DNA from: Marinilabiliales bacterium
GTDB lineage: Bacteria > Bacteroidota > Bacteroidia > Bacteroidales > SZUA-534
Reading direction: 5' to 3'
Length of the DNA stretch: 64,000 nt
Assembly (NCBI GenBank): GCA_003512955.1
Contig: DOTG01000015.1
Span: 124,001 to 188,000, forward strand
Below the pieces are notes generated by a model. The model was not told the origin of the DNA. It was given only the letters and a program-made list of their open reading frames with translations, and searched no databases. The first letter of the stretch is position 1. Each line of letters opens with the position of its first letter. The translations under genes were made by a program, and so were the position numbers. Below are positions 35,201 through 44,801 of this stretch, one piece after another.

Positions 35201-38073
35201 ACCTGGTTGTGGCTTTTTACCGTCCGACAACCGGCGATTTTGCCAGTTCTATAAATTTGTTGGCAACAACGCGTGGAGCGAATGTACAGAGGAGTCATGG
35301 GATGCAGGCTTATGAAGTTGAAACCGACATCAGTGATCAGGCAGCATTGAATAAGCTTCCTAGCCAAGTTCATAGCTATGTGCCCAATGCCGTATTTTAT
35401 GTAAAAACTTCCGGCATGGATGCTACATTGGCAGGTACCGTTACCGATGAACACGACAACCTGTTTGAGGGTGTAAAAGTAATGTTAGATGGTTATGCCA
35501 ATTATACGATCACCAGTAGTGACGGAAAATATCAATTCCCGGTGATGCCTGTTGGTACTACTGATATTACTGCAGAAAAGTATGGATATTACAATCAAAC
35601 CAAAAATGGCACCTTCACTTCAGCCAACGAAACCGTGGTTAATTTCAAAATGGAACCCCTGGCTACTGTTGCAGTCACAGGTACTGTTATTGCTAACGAT
35701 TCATTGAGACCTGTTGCAGGTGTTGAAGTTTTCTTAACCGGATATGTTGAAGGTTACACGGTCACAGATATAGATGGCAATTTTGTGATTGACGGTGTGT
35801 ATGGCGACAAAACCTACACGGTAACTTTTGAGCATCCAAAATATGTGGCTCAAAGTACTGAAATCATTGTTCCTTATGAAGGATACGATATGGACACCAT
35901 TACTTTGGACGAAGTAGAAGCTCCTGTCTTTAATGTGATAGCTACAATTTCGGAAACAAATCAGGTGAATGTCACCTGGCAGGCTCCTTACAGCGGAACC
36001 GAAGTATTGTTCGATCCTACGCTTGGCGGTACATTTGATAATTACTGGTACAACGATGTTGATGAAAATGTACAGATGGGTAACCTGTTCAAGGTTTCGA
36101 ATCCAGGAACAGTAACTTCAATCGAATTTTCGAACTGGGCCTGGAGTGGCGCCAATTCAGGTGAACTGTATTTCCGTTTTTATGATAAGAATCAACAGGA
36201 GATTATGAAACCCGTGGCTTTCACCATGCCTAATGAAAATGTGGACTGGATGCAGGTTGATGTCCCCGATTTTACCTACAATGAGGATTTTTATGTAATG
36301 ATTCACTGGAACAAGATACATCAGCAGACATCGGCAATTGTTTATAGCTATACCGACAATAACAATGCCTATTTAGTTGATGCCAACGGGAAATGGTATT
36401 TGTTGACAGACTATGTAAATGAATTTTACAATCTAAATGTCGATCCACATACCCTAAGTATCCGCGCCAATGTTCTGGAAAACGGTTCAAAAGCTACCAA
36501 AGCACTGGTTAGCTACGATATTTACAGGAACGACTTGGCCGGAAGTGCTATCGGTACCGATTGGACTAAGTTGAATACTGAACCTGTTACGGGTGGAAGC
36601 GTGGAAACTAGTTTTACAGATGCCGGATTTACCGATCTTACTGCCGGATTCTACATTTATAAAGTTCAGGCTTTGTACACCAAGGCAGCATCAGAATTTA
36701 CCCTTTCCAATTCCGTCAACAAAGGATTGTTTGTCAATGTAACCATAAATGTAACTGCCAATAATGGACAAAACATAGATGGTTCCAAAGTAGTTTTGGC
36801 CAACGATAATGGAACAGCTATTAATACCTATATGGCTGATGTGGCCGGTGGTAAAGTTATATTCAATGGTGTGTTAAAAGGCAATTATGAATTAACCGTA
36901 ACCAATGGGGCAGCATACGATCAATATATTAGCAACGTAACCATCTCTAATGATACCGTTTTGAATGTGGAATTGCTGGAAACCATCATTCCTCCATCGA
37001 AATTGAACGTGGTAGTGGATACACTTAACGACGAGGCAGTTCTCACCTGGGGTGTGGGTTTTGATAAACAATATAAACTTGATGATGATTCTTTCGAGAC
37101 CGGATTGTCAGTCACTTTAGGTAACACCGCCGAAATTGGAAACTTTTTTGATGTAAACGAAGGTGGACAAATCTTCAGTGCTGAAATTTTTAGCATCGCC
37201 AATGGTGGTACCGGTGGTAAAGTAGCCTTGTATTTCTATAACGAAGCTCAGGAATTGATTGGTCAAACCGAGAAATTTGTGATGGTCCCGAGCGATAATT
37301 TCCAACAAATTCCTGTGGGTAATCTTGCTTATAGTGGTCCAATTTATGCCATGGTACATTGGTTCGAAGATGAAACGCTAGAAACTGATGTTTTGGCAGC
37401 CGATATTGATGGTGGAAACGCTGGTGCTATGTACCATGATAGTGAAGGCTGGGACGGTTTGAATTACAATGGAAGTCCGACTTGTTTTGGGTTACGCCTG
37501 AATGTATTGGTAAGCAGTAAGAAAGTGGCTGTAATCGAGAACAAAGTAAACGGTACCGTAACTACTGAAATTGGTTCAGTTGCCGATGTAAAAGTAATTA
37601 AAGGAATGAACCAGGCAGTGGCTCCCAAAAGTGCCAAATCATTTAACATTTATTTGGATAACACGCTGGTAGCTTCCGGCATTACTTCACAATCCTTTAC
37701 ATTTACTGAAACTGAACATTTAAAAGTTCCTGGGGTGCACATTTATCAGGCTGAAGTGGAAGCTGTGTATGTTTCAGGAAATTCAATTAAAACACCTGTT
37801 TCATTTACTTACGATTATGTTGTGGGTATTTTGGATGCCATCGATGCCAATTTGAACATCTATCCAAACCCGGCAAGTTCTGAAGTAACCTTTACCAATG
37901 CCATGAACAGCAAGGTGGAGTTTTACGATGCCCTTGGTAAATTGGTTAAAACCACCGAAGTTGTGAATCAAAACAATCGGGTGTCACTTACCGATCTGCT
38001 AAATGGTGCTTATACCATTAAAATCATTGTACCTCAAGGTACGTTATATCGTAATCTGGTTATTACAAAATAA
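32272..38073 (+). CDS. Giant (1933-residue) modular surface protein with type A T9SS domain
   Basis: The signal peptide ends near residue 24 (LHAQD). CARDB-like beta modules follow (for example 255-365 and 500-620, with NDLAVTDITAPTSGAEL). Two carboxypeptidase-regulatory-like modules lie near 1050-1215 (AGTVTDEHDNLFEGVKVMLDG and VTGTVIANDSLRPVAGVEVFL). Then come two jelly-roll-like repeats near 1225-1400 and 1580-1740, and a type A sorting domain (1857-1933, NLNIYPNPASSEVTF to TLYRNLVITK). No peptidase domain is visible, so it is more likely an adhesin or matrix protein. It has its own terminator. Confidence 0.9.
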   Translation: MMRKLFFRMLAYLMLLTLYVPLHAQDSNLSNSLLTPRISTDENAVPAVSLRNDPMVIGPDLYNQMGAISDYTLVNVEYTFTDFDEYTSFAAEDFEVPESQSMEIAFVRTTVYTPFSLDMINSFNVIVYSDANGTPGTEFKVVENNTNSYFEPYVSNSYIYDMTLKLAENITLPAGKYWICIQAVSDVSEENAYNQPGFWITHVLQSSGDAIGYQAHFKNPGGGYQSIYTWKDMTTFWKTAAGFDRGLYNFNFALFGPAKTNDLAVTDITAPTSGAELSDAEEITVTIQNHGTALQADGSYQVRCRVNGGAWTDAEEGLEVASGNEISYTFHEVLDLSAKDVYNIDVEVVSASDENLANNSYSVQVENFGVIYPAVPNAKVVYTTCEGTFTDHGGLGDVTVSYSDDTVVFVPGSANSRIRLEFYNTGMSGAYCFHFYNGSSTDAPELGDLETFNGNTGVFPQEVHGMVIEGVNPEGALTIIIPGFDTGSSSNNVMAKVSCVPNVEHDFRVVDVNFSKPYSWETETIQLSARVHNRGSLESTPMVTFFANDLELGSVTSTVLKYGETGKASFVWTPAEAGNYTITAKVPADQGAYATDKEFSKDHEIYPLGYLVEGFEGEMFPPEGWVSKKPGATSRILEWYNERPYIEGKYTLSCGADTLITPKLNILATDTLRFIYGAGFFGMTCNIVYAPTLNGPWKNAHTVSYGAPNVSEYNAPLKKAAGANYIGFAISGGGGSIDFIRGVERFFNDNDLAITSFVGKTDPQVGISNNYSLTIRNLGKGTLNGSDYTVKLWKEVDGVATLLNTINGTEVAFANYQTFDIPVTFTTPEKGVVYATVDYTNDQDVLNNTSEKLDLTVIKAGFEYVFEGNDDITLDDYYTWSGYYANYSEVIYHKDSLGVKGEINALSLFYNFGWDYNLPIQIYIAETNNNELNSGFLSTKDMVKVFDGTVSVEFTNDQYKQLYIPFDISYLYSGNKNLVVAFYRPTTGDFASSINLLATTRGANVQRSHGMQAYEVETDISDQAALNKLPSQVHSYVPNAVFYVKTSGMDATLAGTVTDEHDNLFEGVKVMLDGYANYTITSSDGKYQFPVMPVGTTDITAEKYGYYNQTKNGTFTSANETVVNFKMEPLATVAVTGTVIANDSLRPVAGVEVFLTGYVEGYTVTDIDGNFVIDGVYGDKTYTVTFEHPKYVAQSTEIIVPYEGYDMDTITLDEVEAPVFNVIATISETNQVNVTWQAPYSGTEVLFDPTLGGTFDNYWYNDVDENVQMGNLFKVSNPGTVTSIEFSNWAWSGANSGELYFRFYDKNQQEIMKPVAFTMPNENVDWMQVDVPDFTYNEDFYVMIHWNKIHQQTSAIVYSYTDNNNAYLVDANGKWYLLTDYVNEFYNLNVDPHTLSIRANVLENGSKATKALVSYDIYRNDLAGSAIGTDWTKLNTEPVTGGSVETSFTDAGFTDLTAGFYIYKVQALYTKAASEFTLSNSVNKGLFVNVTINVTANNGQNIDGSKVVLANDNGTAINTYMADVAGGKVIFNGVLKGNYELTVTNGAAYDQYISNVTISNDTVLNVELLETIIPPSKLNVVVDTLNDEAVLTWGVGFDKQYKLDDDSFETGLSVTLGNTAEIGNFFDVNEGGQIFSAEIFSIANGGTGGKVALYFYNEAQELIGQTEKFVMVPSDNFQQIPVGNLAYSGPIYAMVHWFEDETLETDVLAADIDGGNAGAMYHDSEGWDGLNYNGSPTCFGLRLNVLVSSKKVAVIENKVNGTVTTEIGSVADVKVIKGMNQAVAPKSAKSFNIYLDNTLVASGITSQSFTFTETEHLKVPGVHIYQAEVEAVYVSGNSIKTPVSFTYDYVVGILDAIDANLNIYPNPASSEVTFTNAMNSKVEFYDALGKLVKTTEVVNQNNRVSLTDLLNGAYTIKIIVPQGTLYRNLVITK

Positions 38074-38079
38074 TGCTTT

Positions 38080-38116
38080 AACCGCCACAGTTTTTGCTGT
38101 GGCGGTTTTTTATTTT
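38080..38116 (+). terminator. Intrinsic terminator of the giant surface protein gene
   Basis: Perfect 11-bp stem (AACCGCCACAG with CTGTGGCGGTT), 6-nt loop and a T-rich tail, 7 nt after the stop codon. Confidence 0.95.
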
Positions 38117-38296
38117 TTAGAACATCTTAAAATTACCCGTTTGAAACAAGTTTTTTCAATCGTTACAATTCACACCCGGCATAAAAGCCAATCTCATTAA
38201 AAAACAGATGCTAAAAAAAGCATCCCGATTATTAAAATAATACGCTGGCACATTTCCATATAATGGATCAATCGGACCAGTAAAAACATATACCAA

Positions 38297-40237
38297 ATGA
38301 ACTACAAAAATTTACACCTTATTTTCTGGTTTACTTTTTTCAGTACCTTTTGCTTTGGAAGCGAACTGGTTATTGAAGTAACCACCGATAAATATCCCAA
38401 TGAAACCTCCTGGAAAGTTTTCGATACCAACAAGAACCTGATTCATCAGAATGGTACGTTGTTGAAAAACATAACCTATCGCGATACCTTGGAAGTTCCC
38501 GCCGATGCCTGTTATTTTTGGCGTATTTATGATGTTTACGGCAACGGTATGAGCAATGGCACGCCTCCGGGTGATTACAAGGTTTACCTCGATGGCGCTT
38601 TAGTGGCTTCCTGCGAAAATCCCAATTTTGGCGACAGTATTAGTGTTTATGGGCTGGGTACCGGTTGTGTCAGTTCCGATGTATCCCTGGAGTCGCTTGA
38701 TTTTTCCAGCCAGCAGGCTTTTAATCCGTTCGATGTTACCTTTTCGGTACTAAACTTTGGAAGCGGGAATATTGAATCTTTACTGATTGGTTATGATTTA
38801 GGAGGATGGGAACAGGAACCCGTGCTGTTGGAAGGATTATCCATTGAATTTGGAGAACAGGTACAACTTTCGTTTCCCGAAAAACTTCAATTTACAACTT
38901 CTGGAGAGGTCATTTTCAGTTTACGTGTTGAAAAAGTAAACGGAACAGTAGATTTGAACCTGAACAATAATAGTTTAACAAAAACCATTTTGGTGGCCGA
39001 TGGCTATTGGCAAAAACCCATGCATGAAGAGTTTACGGCCAATTGGTGTGGGCCTTGTGCTTTGGCAAATCCCAAATTGAAAGCCACGTTGGATCAATTT
39101 CCCGGGCAATATTCGCTCATAAAATATCAATATCTCAACGATTCATATTTCCATGTCGATGGAGGGCGCATGGCTACTTTTTATGGCGTCGCCGGAGTTC
39201 CTTCCATGTATATTAATGGGAACTATTTCTATCCAGGCGATTATACCCCTGAGGAATTTTTAACCCATAAAGGACAGGTAACACCCGTTTCATTGATTCT
39301 GAACCCCATGGCCATAGGTGACAGTGTTTTTGTAAATGTTAATATTGCTGCAACTGAAAACTTTACCTCCAAAGCTTACCTCCGTTTAGCCGTGGTTGAA
39401 AACATAACCACTGGAAATGTTGGAACCAACGGAGAAGAAGAATTTGAAAACGTGTTTATGAAATTCCTGTCAAATTGGGGCGGAGATGAAATAGGCCAGC
39501 TTACCTCAGGGCAATCGGTTACATTAACCTTCAAAACAAAAATGAGCGATACCTTTGTTGAGGAGATGAACGATCTTTCGGTAGTTGGATACCTATTTTA
39601 TAAAAATGCTTATGAAGTGCTGCAATCCGAAATGGTGGCAGTACCTTATACCCCAGCAGCGCCAGTAATTTCTTTTTCAATAGCAAATGGTTCTGTTGAT
39701 ATTGATACCGTATTGAACCTTACCATTGAATCAGACAAGCCGCTCATTCATTCCAATGGTACTGAAATTACCGATATTCAACCGGTTATTTCATTCAAGG
39801 AAAATAATGGGGAGGGAATTGATGTGGCTTTCACCGGATCGATCTCCAATACAAAAAAAACCATTACAATCACCCCTGTTTCTAATTTGAAGCCAAATAC
39901 AGAATATTTTATTCAGTTGTCAGGCGTAAAATCTGATGAAGGCATCGAAGTTTCTGATGCAACCTTAAGTTTTACAACTAAAAACACGGTAGGCATAACA
40001 AACATAGCTCAAAATAACTTACAGATATTTCCCAATCCGGCCAACAACCTGCTTACCTTAAATTCACTTTGTTCAACCGAGGCTACAATTCTGGATGCCG
40101 CAGGTAAAACAGTGATGGCAAAAGCATTGGAAGTCGGATTCAACTCCTGGGAAATTTCCAACCTAAAAGCAGGGGTGTATTTTATCAAAGTTACCGTTGA
40201 AAACCAATCAACCTTCTATAAAATCATTAAGTATTAA
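38297..40237 (+). CDS. Omp28-like thioredoxin-fold protein with type A T9SS domain (paralogue)
   Basis: A paralogue of the gene at 30190 with the same order: signal peptide, N-terminal beta domain (ELVIEVTTDKYPNETSWKVF to GDSISVYGLG), thioredoxin region with EEFTANWCGPCALANP (Cys251, Cys254) and cis-Pro loop VAGVPSMYING, an Ig-like module, and a type A domain (FPNPANNLLTL to QSTFYKIIKY). The WCGPC site is that of true thioredoxins, whereas the paralogue has YCPSC, so the two may differ in redox potential. It lies 17 nt before the next gene. Confidence 0.92.
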   Translation: MNYKNLHLIFWFTFFSTFCFGSELVIEVTTDKYPNETSWKVFDTNKNLIHQNGTLLKNITYRDTLEVPADACYFWRIYDVYGNGMSNGTPPGDYKVYLDGALVASCENPNFGDSISVYGLGTGCVSSDVSLESLDFSSQQAFNPFDVTFSVLNFGSGNIESLLIGYDLGGWEQEPVLLEGLSIEFGEQVQLSFPEKLQFTTSGEVIFSLRVEKVNGTVDLNLNNNSLTKTILVADGYWQKPMHEEFTANWCGPCALANPKLKATLDQFPGQYSLIKYQYLNDSYFHVDGGRMATFYGVAGVPSMYINGNYFYPGDYTPEEFLTHKGQVTPVSLILNPMAIGDSVFVNVNIAATENFTSKAYLRLAVVENITTGNVGTNGEEEFENVFMKFLSNWGGDEIGQLTSGQSVTLTFKTKMSDTFVEEMNDLSVVGYLFYKNAYEVLQSEMVAVPYTPAAPVISFSIANGSVDIDTVLNLTIESDKPLIHSNGTEITDIQPVISFKENNGEGIDVAFTGSISNTKKTITITPVSNLKPNTEYFIQLSGVKSDEGIEVSDATLSFTTKNTVGITNIAQNNLQIFPNPANNLLTLNSLCSTEATILDAAGKTVMAKALEVGFNSWEISNLKAGVYFIKVTVENQSTFYKIIKY

Positions 40238-40254
40238 TAAAAAATTAAAAACCA

Positions 40255-42369
40255 ATGTATTACAAATTTTTTTTGCTGATATTGACAAGTTATCTTGTAG
40301 GATTTAGCAGTACAGGTCAAAGTCAGACAAATTCAAAAGGTCTGAATCCTCCTGCAAATCTGGTGATTGAGCACGAATTGGAGAATCCCAATGTCTATCT
40401 GACATGGTGGGCACCCGGAACTCCCTACTGGCTGCATTACGATTCGGGTGAATTTGCCACAAGTATTGGTTTAAATGCTCCGGGTGAATTTGACGTACTT
40501 GTGGTCTATGAACCCGATCAGATTAAACCTTTCGTTGGGATGGGCATTACCCAGTTTGCCTTTGCACCCGATGAGGCTGCATCCATTTATGTTCTCAAAA
40601 TATGGACCGGTGATATGGCCGATAGTGTTATTTATGAAGATACGCTGTCAAACCTGGCCATTGGTTCATGGAATATTGTTGAACTTGACAGTGCCGTGGT
40701 TTTGGAAGCAGACCGGTTATACTTTTTCGGATACCATGTAAATGCTCAAGGAGGGTATCCTGCAGGTTGCGATGCCGGGCCAACAGTAATTCCCGGGAAA
40801 AGCGATTTGCTAAGGTTATCTGATGGGAAATTCTATAGCCTCAATTATTCAGGAATTGATGTGAACTGGAATATAGAAGTATATCTGGAGCCCCAATCGC
40901 AGAAAGCTCCACAAAAGGTAGCCCTCAATAAGGAGTTAGCTTTAACTGTCGGTAAGTCTAATGCACTTCAATCAAATTTATTAAAGGAACCGCTCAGCTT
41001 TCATTCACCTGTAAAGGCAACCGCTCCCGAATGGTATAAAGTATATCGGAACAATGAAATGGTAGGGACCTCAAATACCCATGCATACCACGATTCATTG
41101 ACACTGGGAGGATTTTATACCTACGCCGTTTCGGCAGTTTATTCTGATGGAGAATCGGAACGTTCCGATTCTGTTGAAATTATTTACGATACTTACCGGA
41201 TACCTGTAAACAAAGTAGTAGCCGAAGCATTTATTCATACCGATCCTACTGGGAGCCCAAGCAGTTACGGTGTTTATTCCGGTATGTTTGAATTGGAGTT
41301 TGAGCAAGATAAGGTTGCACCAATTGTTTATCATAGTGGTACATCTGTTTTTGGACCCGACCCCTTTAGTATTGAAGACGGAGAGAACCGTTGGATGGAA
41401 TATTTTTTAATTTATCAAGGATTCCCGATGGCCGTTTTTAATGGAGATTTTGTTATTCCAGGCGGTAGTGGTGATGAATCTTTGTACATTGAATATCGTG
41501 ATTTGTACAATCAAGCCCTGGAGCGATTGACACCAATTGGATTTTCATTTACAATTGAAAAAGTAAGTAACTCAAAATATACTGTTCATGCCACAGCCAA
41601 CAAAGTTGGTTTCTATAAAGGCGATACACTAAAACTTCATGTGGTATTAACCCGCGATTCAATTGCTTACGATTGGTATAATGGAAAATTTGATCAGGTA
41701 AGCTTTGTGGCAAGCGGCATGTTCCCCAATTTTAACGGAACAGCATTTGTTTTTGGTGATAATTCCACGATAACCAGGTCAGTCACTTTCGAGATCGATC
41801 CTTTCGAGAAAGTTGATAATTACCGTATTGTAGCGTTTATTCAAGATGCACACACCTACCAGGTACTTAATGGGGATATTTTAAAATTACCCCAAAAGAG
41901 AGCTGTGAATTTTACAGTTCTGGATGGAAGTCAGCCTTTGGAAAATGCTACCGTTACCGTGAATGGAAATATACTTACTACCAATAGTTTAGGCCAAGCT
42001 GCGGTGAATCTGTTCGATAATCTGGGCGAAGTTTCCTTTATGGTCTCGAAAGATAAATATGAGACCCATACCGGGGTTTTTAATATGGATACAGCGTCGC
42101 AGATAACCATTAATTTGGTTTATAACAGCATTACCGAAACCCAGATTGCCATCAGGCTTTATCCCAATCCGGTAAACAATCAGCTTTTTATTCAAACCAC
42201 AAATCCGGTGGTAGCAACCCTGTTTGATGTTTCAGGTGTTCAGGTATTACAGGAGCAGCTTATTTCTGAGAATCAACCATTAGATTTGTCTCAGCTTGAA
42301 CCGGGCATTTATTTTGTAAAAGTTTTATATAAAGAAAATTACTATTCTTACCGGATTGTCAAACAATAG
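40255..42369 (+). CDS. Omp28-like protein lacking the CxxC, with type A T9SS domain
   Basis: The signal peptide ends near residue 24. An N-terminal jelly-roll-like part (about 30-220) resembles a module of the giant protein at 32272. The middle (about 315-560) follows the Omp28 plan but reads VVAEAFIHTDPTGSPSSYG where paralogues have the CxxC, so the active cysteines are gone; the later QGFPMAVFNGDFVIPGG keeps the cis-Pro loop. A short carboxypeptidase-like module (VNFTVLDGSQPLENATVTVNG) and a type A domain (RLYPNPVNNQLFI to YYSYRIVKQ) end it. It is probably a binding or structural partner of the paralogue 17 nt upstream. Confidence 0.88.
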   Translation: MYYKFFLLILTSYLVGFSSTGQSQTNSKGLNPPANLVIEHELENPNVYLTWWAPGTPYWLHYDSGEFATSIGLNAPGEFDVLVVYEPDQIKPFVGMGITQFAFAPDEAASIYVLKIWTGDMADSVIYEDTLSNLAIGSWNIVELDSAVVLEADRLYFFGYHVNAQGGYPAGCDAGPTVIPGKSDLLRLSDGKFYSLNYSGIDVNWNIEVYLEPQSQKAPQKVALNKELALTVGKSNALQSNLLKEPLSFHSPVKATAPEWYKVYRNNEMVGTSNTHAYHDSLTLGGFYTYAVSAVYSDGESERSDSVEIIYDTYRIPVNKVVAEAFIHTDPTGSPSSYGVYSGMFELEFEQDKVAPIVYHSGTSVFGPDPFSIEDGENRWMEYFLIYQGFPMAVFNGDFVIPGGSGDESLYIEYRDLYNQALERLTPIGFSFTIEKVSNSKYTVHATANKVGFYKGDTLKLHVVLTRDSIAYDWYNGKFDQVSFVASGMFPNFNGTAFVFGDNSTITRSVTFEIDPFEKVDNYRIVAFIQDAHTYQVLNGDILKLPQKRAVNFTVLDGSQPLENATVTVNGNILTTNSLGQAAVNLFDNLGEVSFMVSKDKYETHTGVFNMDTASQITINLVYNSITETQIAIRLYPNPVNNQLFIQTTNPVVATLFDVSGVQVLQEQLISENQPLDLSQLEPGIYFVKVLYKENYYSYRIVKQ

Positions 42370-42390
42370 TATAGGGTTAGTTTTCTCAAT

Positions 42391-42425
42391 AAAAAAAAGC
42401 ACTGGAATTATTCAGTGCTTTTTTT
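42391..42425. terminator. Bidirectional terminator between the T9SS cluster and serB
   Basis: A-rich arm plus AGCACTG pairs with CAGTGCT plus T-rich arm around an 8-nt loop. It serves both convergent genes. Confidence 0.9.
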
Positions 42426-42428
42426 GAA

Positions 42429-43655
42429 TTAGTTCGCTGTAATATCGCGGTCGCGGAACCCCAGCAGGTAAAGAATGGCATCTAATCCAATGTTGGAGAT
42501 AGCATGTTTGGCCGAAGCTTTCACCTTGGGTTTGGCATGGAAAGCAATACCCAGCCCGGCCAATTGCAGCATGGGTAAATCATTGGAACCGTCGCCAACA
42601 GCAATTACCTGTTCCAGATGAATATCTTCCTTGAAAGCTAAAAGTTTTAGCAACTCAGCTTTCCGGGTGCCATCCACAATATCCCCTTTGTGCTTTCCGG
42701 TCAGTTTTCCGTCTTTAATTTCCAATTCGTTGGCAAATACATAGTCCACACCAAGTTTGTTCTTTAAATGGTGCCCAAAATAGGTAAACCCTCCCGATAA
42801 GATGGCTGTTTTGTAACCATATTGTTTCAGTGTGGCAAATAACCGTTCCGCTCCTTCGGTGATAGGTAATTTTTCAGCAATTTCTTTCATCACCGATTCA
42901 TCGAGTCCTTTTAGCAGCGATACCCGTTTTTTAAAACTTTCGCTAAAATCAATTTCGCCACGCATGGCGCTTTCGGTAATTTGAATGACTTGTTCACCCA
43001 CTCCGGCACGGATAGCTAACTCATCAATGACTTCGGTCTGTATCAATGTAGAATCCATATCAAAGCAAATCAACCTTCGGCTCCTGCGGTATATGTTATC
43101 CTCCTGAAAAGCAATGTCAATCCCGATTTCGCCGGCCAAAGTGATAAAATCTTTTTTCATTTTATCGTGGTCTTTGGGCGTTCCCCTGACCGAGAATTCA
43201 ACCACCGCGCGGGTATTGGTATTGATCTCGTGTAAGGGGATCCTTCCCGACAGGCGGCTGATAAAATCAATATTGAGACCTTGTTCTGCTATAACTGCCG
43301 TAACCTTTGAAAGATGCTCGGCAGTGAGCTTTCGGGCCAACAGGGTGACAATGTACCGGTCTTTTCCCTGGTGGTTGACCCATTCGGTGTATTTACTTTC
43401 TTTGATTGGGGTAAATTTTACATTCACACCAAGTTCGTACGCTTTAAATAATAGGTCTTTCAATATGGGATGTGTTTCCGATTTTGCCGGAACCTCGAAC
43501 AAAATACCCAACCCCAGATCTTCATGAATCACAGCTTGCCCAATATCGAGGATGTTCACTTGGTTTTGCGCCAGAATAGCTGTCAGTTGCGTGGTAAGCC
43601 CCGGCTTGTCTTCCCCTGAAATGTTCAACAGGATAATTTCTTTTTCTTTCGACAT
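42429..43655 (-). CDS. serB: Phosphoserine phosphatase with N-terminal ACT domains
   Basis: Last step of serine synthesis, removing phosphate from O-phosphoserine. Two ACT-like regulatory domains (residues 5-85 and 98-185) precede a HAD phosphatase domain with the nucleophile motif CFDMDSTLIQTEVIDELA (Asp199, Asp201). Motif II/III residues lie in KTAILSGGFTYF, and metal residues in VIAVGDGSNDLPMLQLAGLGIAF. The length of 408 matches the long ACT-containing SerB class. It is a single gene with a -7 box upstream. Confidence 0.96.
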   Translation of the reverse strand: MSKEKEIILLNISGEDKPGLTTQLTAILAQNQVNILDIGQAVIHEDLGLGILFEVPAKSETHPILKDLLFKAYELGVNVKFTPIKESKYTEWVNHQGKDRYIVTLLARKLTAEHLSKVTAVIAEQGLNIDFISRLSGRIPLHEINTNTRAVVEFSVRGTPKDHDKMKKDFITLAGEIGIDIAFQEDNIYRRSRRLICFDMDSTLIQTEVIDELAIRAGVGEQVIQITESAMRGEIDFSESFKKRVSLLKGLDESVMKEIAEKLPITEGAERLFATLKQYGYKTAILSGGFTYFGHHLKNKLGVDYVFANELEIKDGKLTGKHKGDIVDGTRKAELLKLLAFKEDIHLEQVIAVGDGSNDLPMLQLAGLGIAFHAKPKVKASAKHAISNIGLDAILYLLGFRDRDITAN

Positions 43656-43678
43656 ACGTTCTTTTCCCTTTAAAAGTT

Positions 43679-43686
43679 CAAAAGTA
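43679..43686 (-). promoter_or_regulatory. -7 box for serB (TACTTTTG)
   Basis: Exact TAnnTTTG on the minus strand, 23 nt before the serB ATG. Confidence 0.45.
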
Positions 43687-43901
43687 TAAATATTCTGAGC
43701 TTTTTAGTGATAAATAAAAAGTGAAATTTTATATTTGGGTCAAATCAGTAAGTTGGCTGTTCAGGTTATTTGTCCTGATAGGTTTGATCATATCGGACTG
43801 GATTCTGGATTTTTGCTTGTGTCGAGAAATCTACCGATCAATAAATACTGCATCCTAAAAAGAAATATACAAGCCTGCCTTGTCCGGTTTTTTGATGGAA
43901 T

Positions 43902-44723
43902 TTATGAGGTAAGTTGCTGCTTGTTCCACATCCAAAGCTGAAGCATGGTTTTAGCCGTAAATAAAGTAATAAAATATTGGGTAATTGTGAGTAAAATTCC
44001 TCCGGCAACTATCAAAATCAAGAATTGCTGTTCTGAAAGCATGATTCCCGAAACCATGCCGATGAGTTTGATGGTATTTTGGCTGTCGCTAATAGCACCT
44101 ATACTCGAAATGGTTGTAATAACTAAAATGGTAAATGCTGTAAAAAGGGAACCTTGCCGCAAACTTTTGGCCACATAATTGATTCTTCCATAATTCGACA
44201 TTACCCGGATGGATAAATAGTTGCCAGCCAATAAACCCAAAAAGATGTTAAAAACAGGAATTCCTAGGAAAAAACCGGCACAGGCAATGGAAAAAAAGAA
44301 GTAAACCACGGCCAAAATCCGTTTTTTAATTTTGTAAAACTGAAAAGGCAGCACCAACTCCTTATTTAGCCAAAAACCAATACCCAGCCCAACAAACCCA
44401 ACTACCAGGGAAACAGTTGCCGAGGTAAAAACATCGGCAATCCACCAACTAAGCATGAACAATGCCAGTGGGAGAGGGGTGTAAAAAAGGGCTATGGTAA
44501 ATACCTTCCGCGAGTAGCAGATTAGGTTCATAAACAAACCTAATAATATACCAATCAGTAGGAAGGGTACATACATTTTTTCAAGTTGGTTATACCAGGC
44601 AATGAGCCATCCGATAAGCGCAAAAGCGGTTGGGAAAATCGCAAAAAGTAAATAAAGTTTTATTTTAAGCATCCGGTTCATTGCAGTCATTGGGCCTATT
44701 TTTTTACTAAAGTAATGTTTCAA
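43902..44723 (-). CDS. Polytopic membrane protein of unknown function
   Basis: Not recognised. The product has 273 residues and about eight hydrophobic segments (for example LYLLFAIFPTAFALIGWLIAW, VPFLLIGILLGLFMNLICY, FYTPLPLALFMLSWWIADVF, ATVSLVVGFVGLGIGFWL, ILAVVYFFFSIACAGFFLGIP). No charged motif suggests a transporter family. The start could also be the later ATG of the MTAMNRMLKI segment (44690). It lies alone between serB and the flavodoxin gene, with no sign of an operon. Confidence 0.65.
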   Translation of the reverse strand: MKHYFSKKIGPMTAMNRMLKIKLYLLFAIFPTAFALIGWLIAWYNQLEKMYVPFLLIGILLGLFMNLICYSRKVFTIALFYTPLPLALFMLSWWIADVFTSATVSLVVGFVGLGIGFWLNKELVLPFQFYKIKKRILAVVYFFFSIACAGFFLGIPVFNIFLGLLAGNYLSIRVMSNYGRINYVAKSLRQGSLFTAFTILVITTISSIGAISDSQNTIKLIGMVSGIMLSEQQFLILIVAGGILLTITQYFITLFTAKTMLQLWMWNKQQLTS

Positions 44724-44801
44724 GGGCGGTTTTCAAAATTTTGAAACTAAACGTTGATAATCGGGTTCCTAAATCAATGATGAACCTTTTATTGGAGTGC
44801 A

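Noticed and set aside
43735..43941. Plus-strand frame of 68 residues between serB and the membrane protein gene
   Set aside because: Starts at TTG, runs into the 3' end of an opposing gene and has no protein-like pattern.
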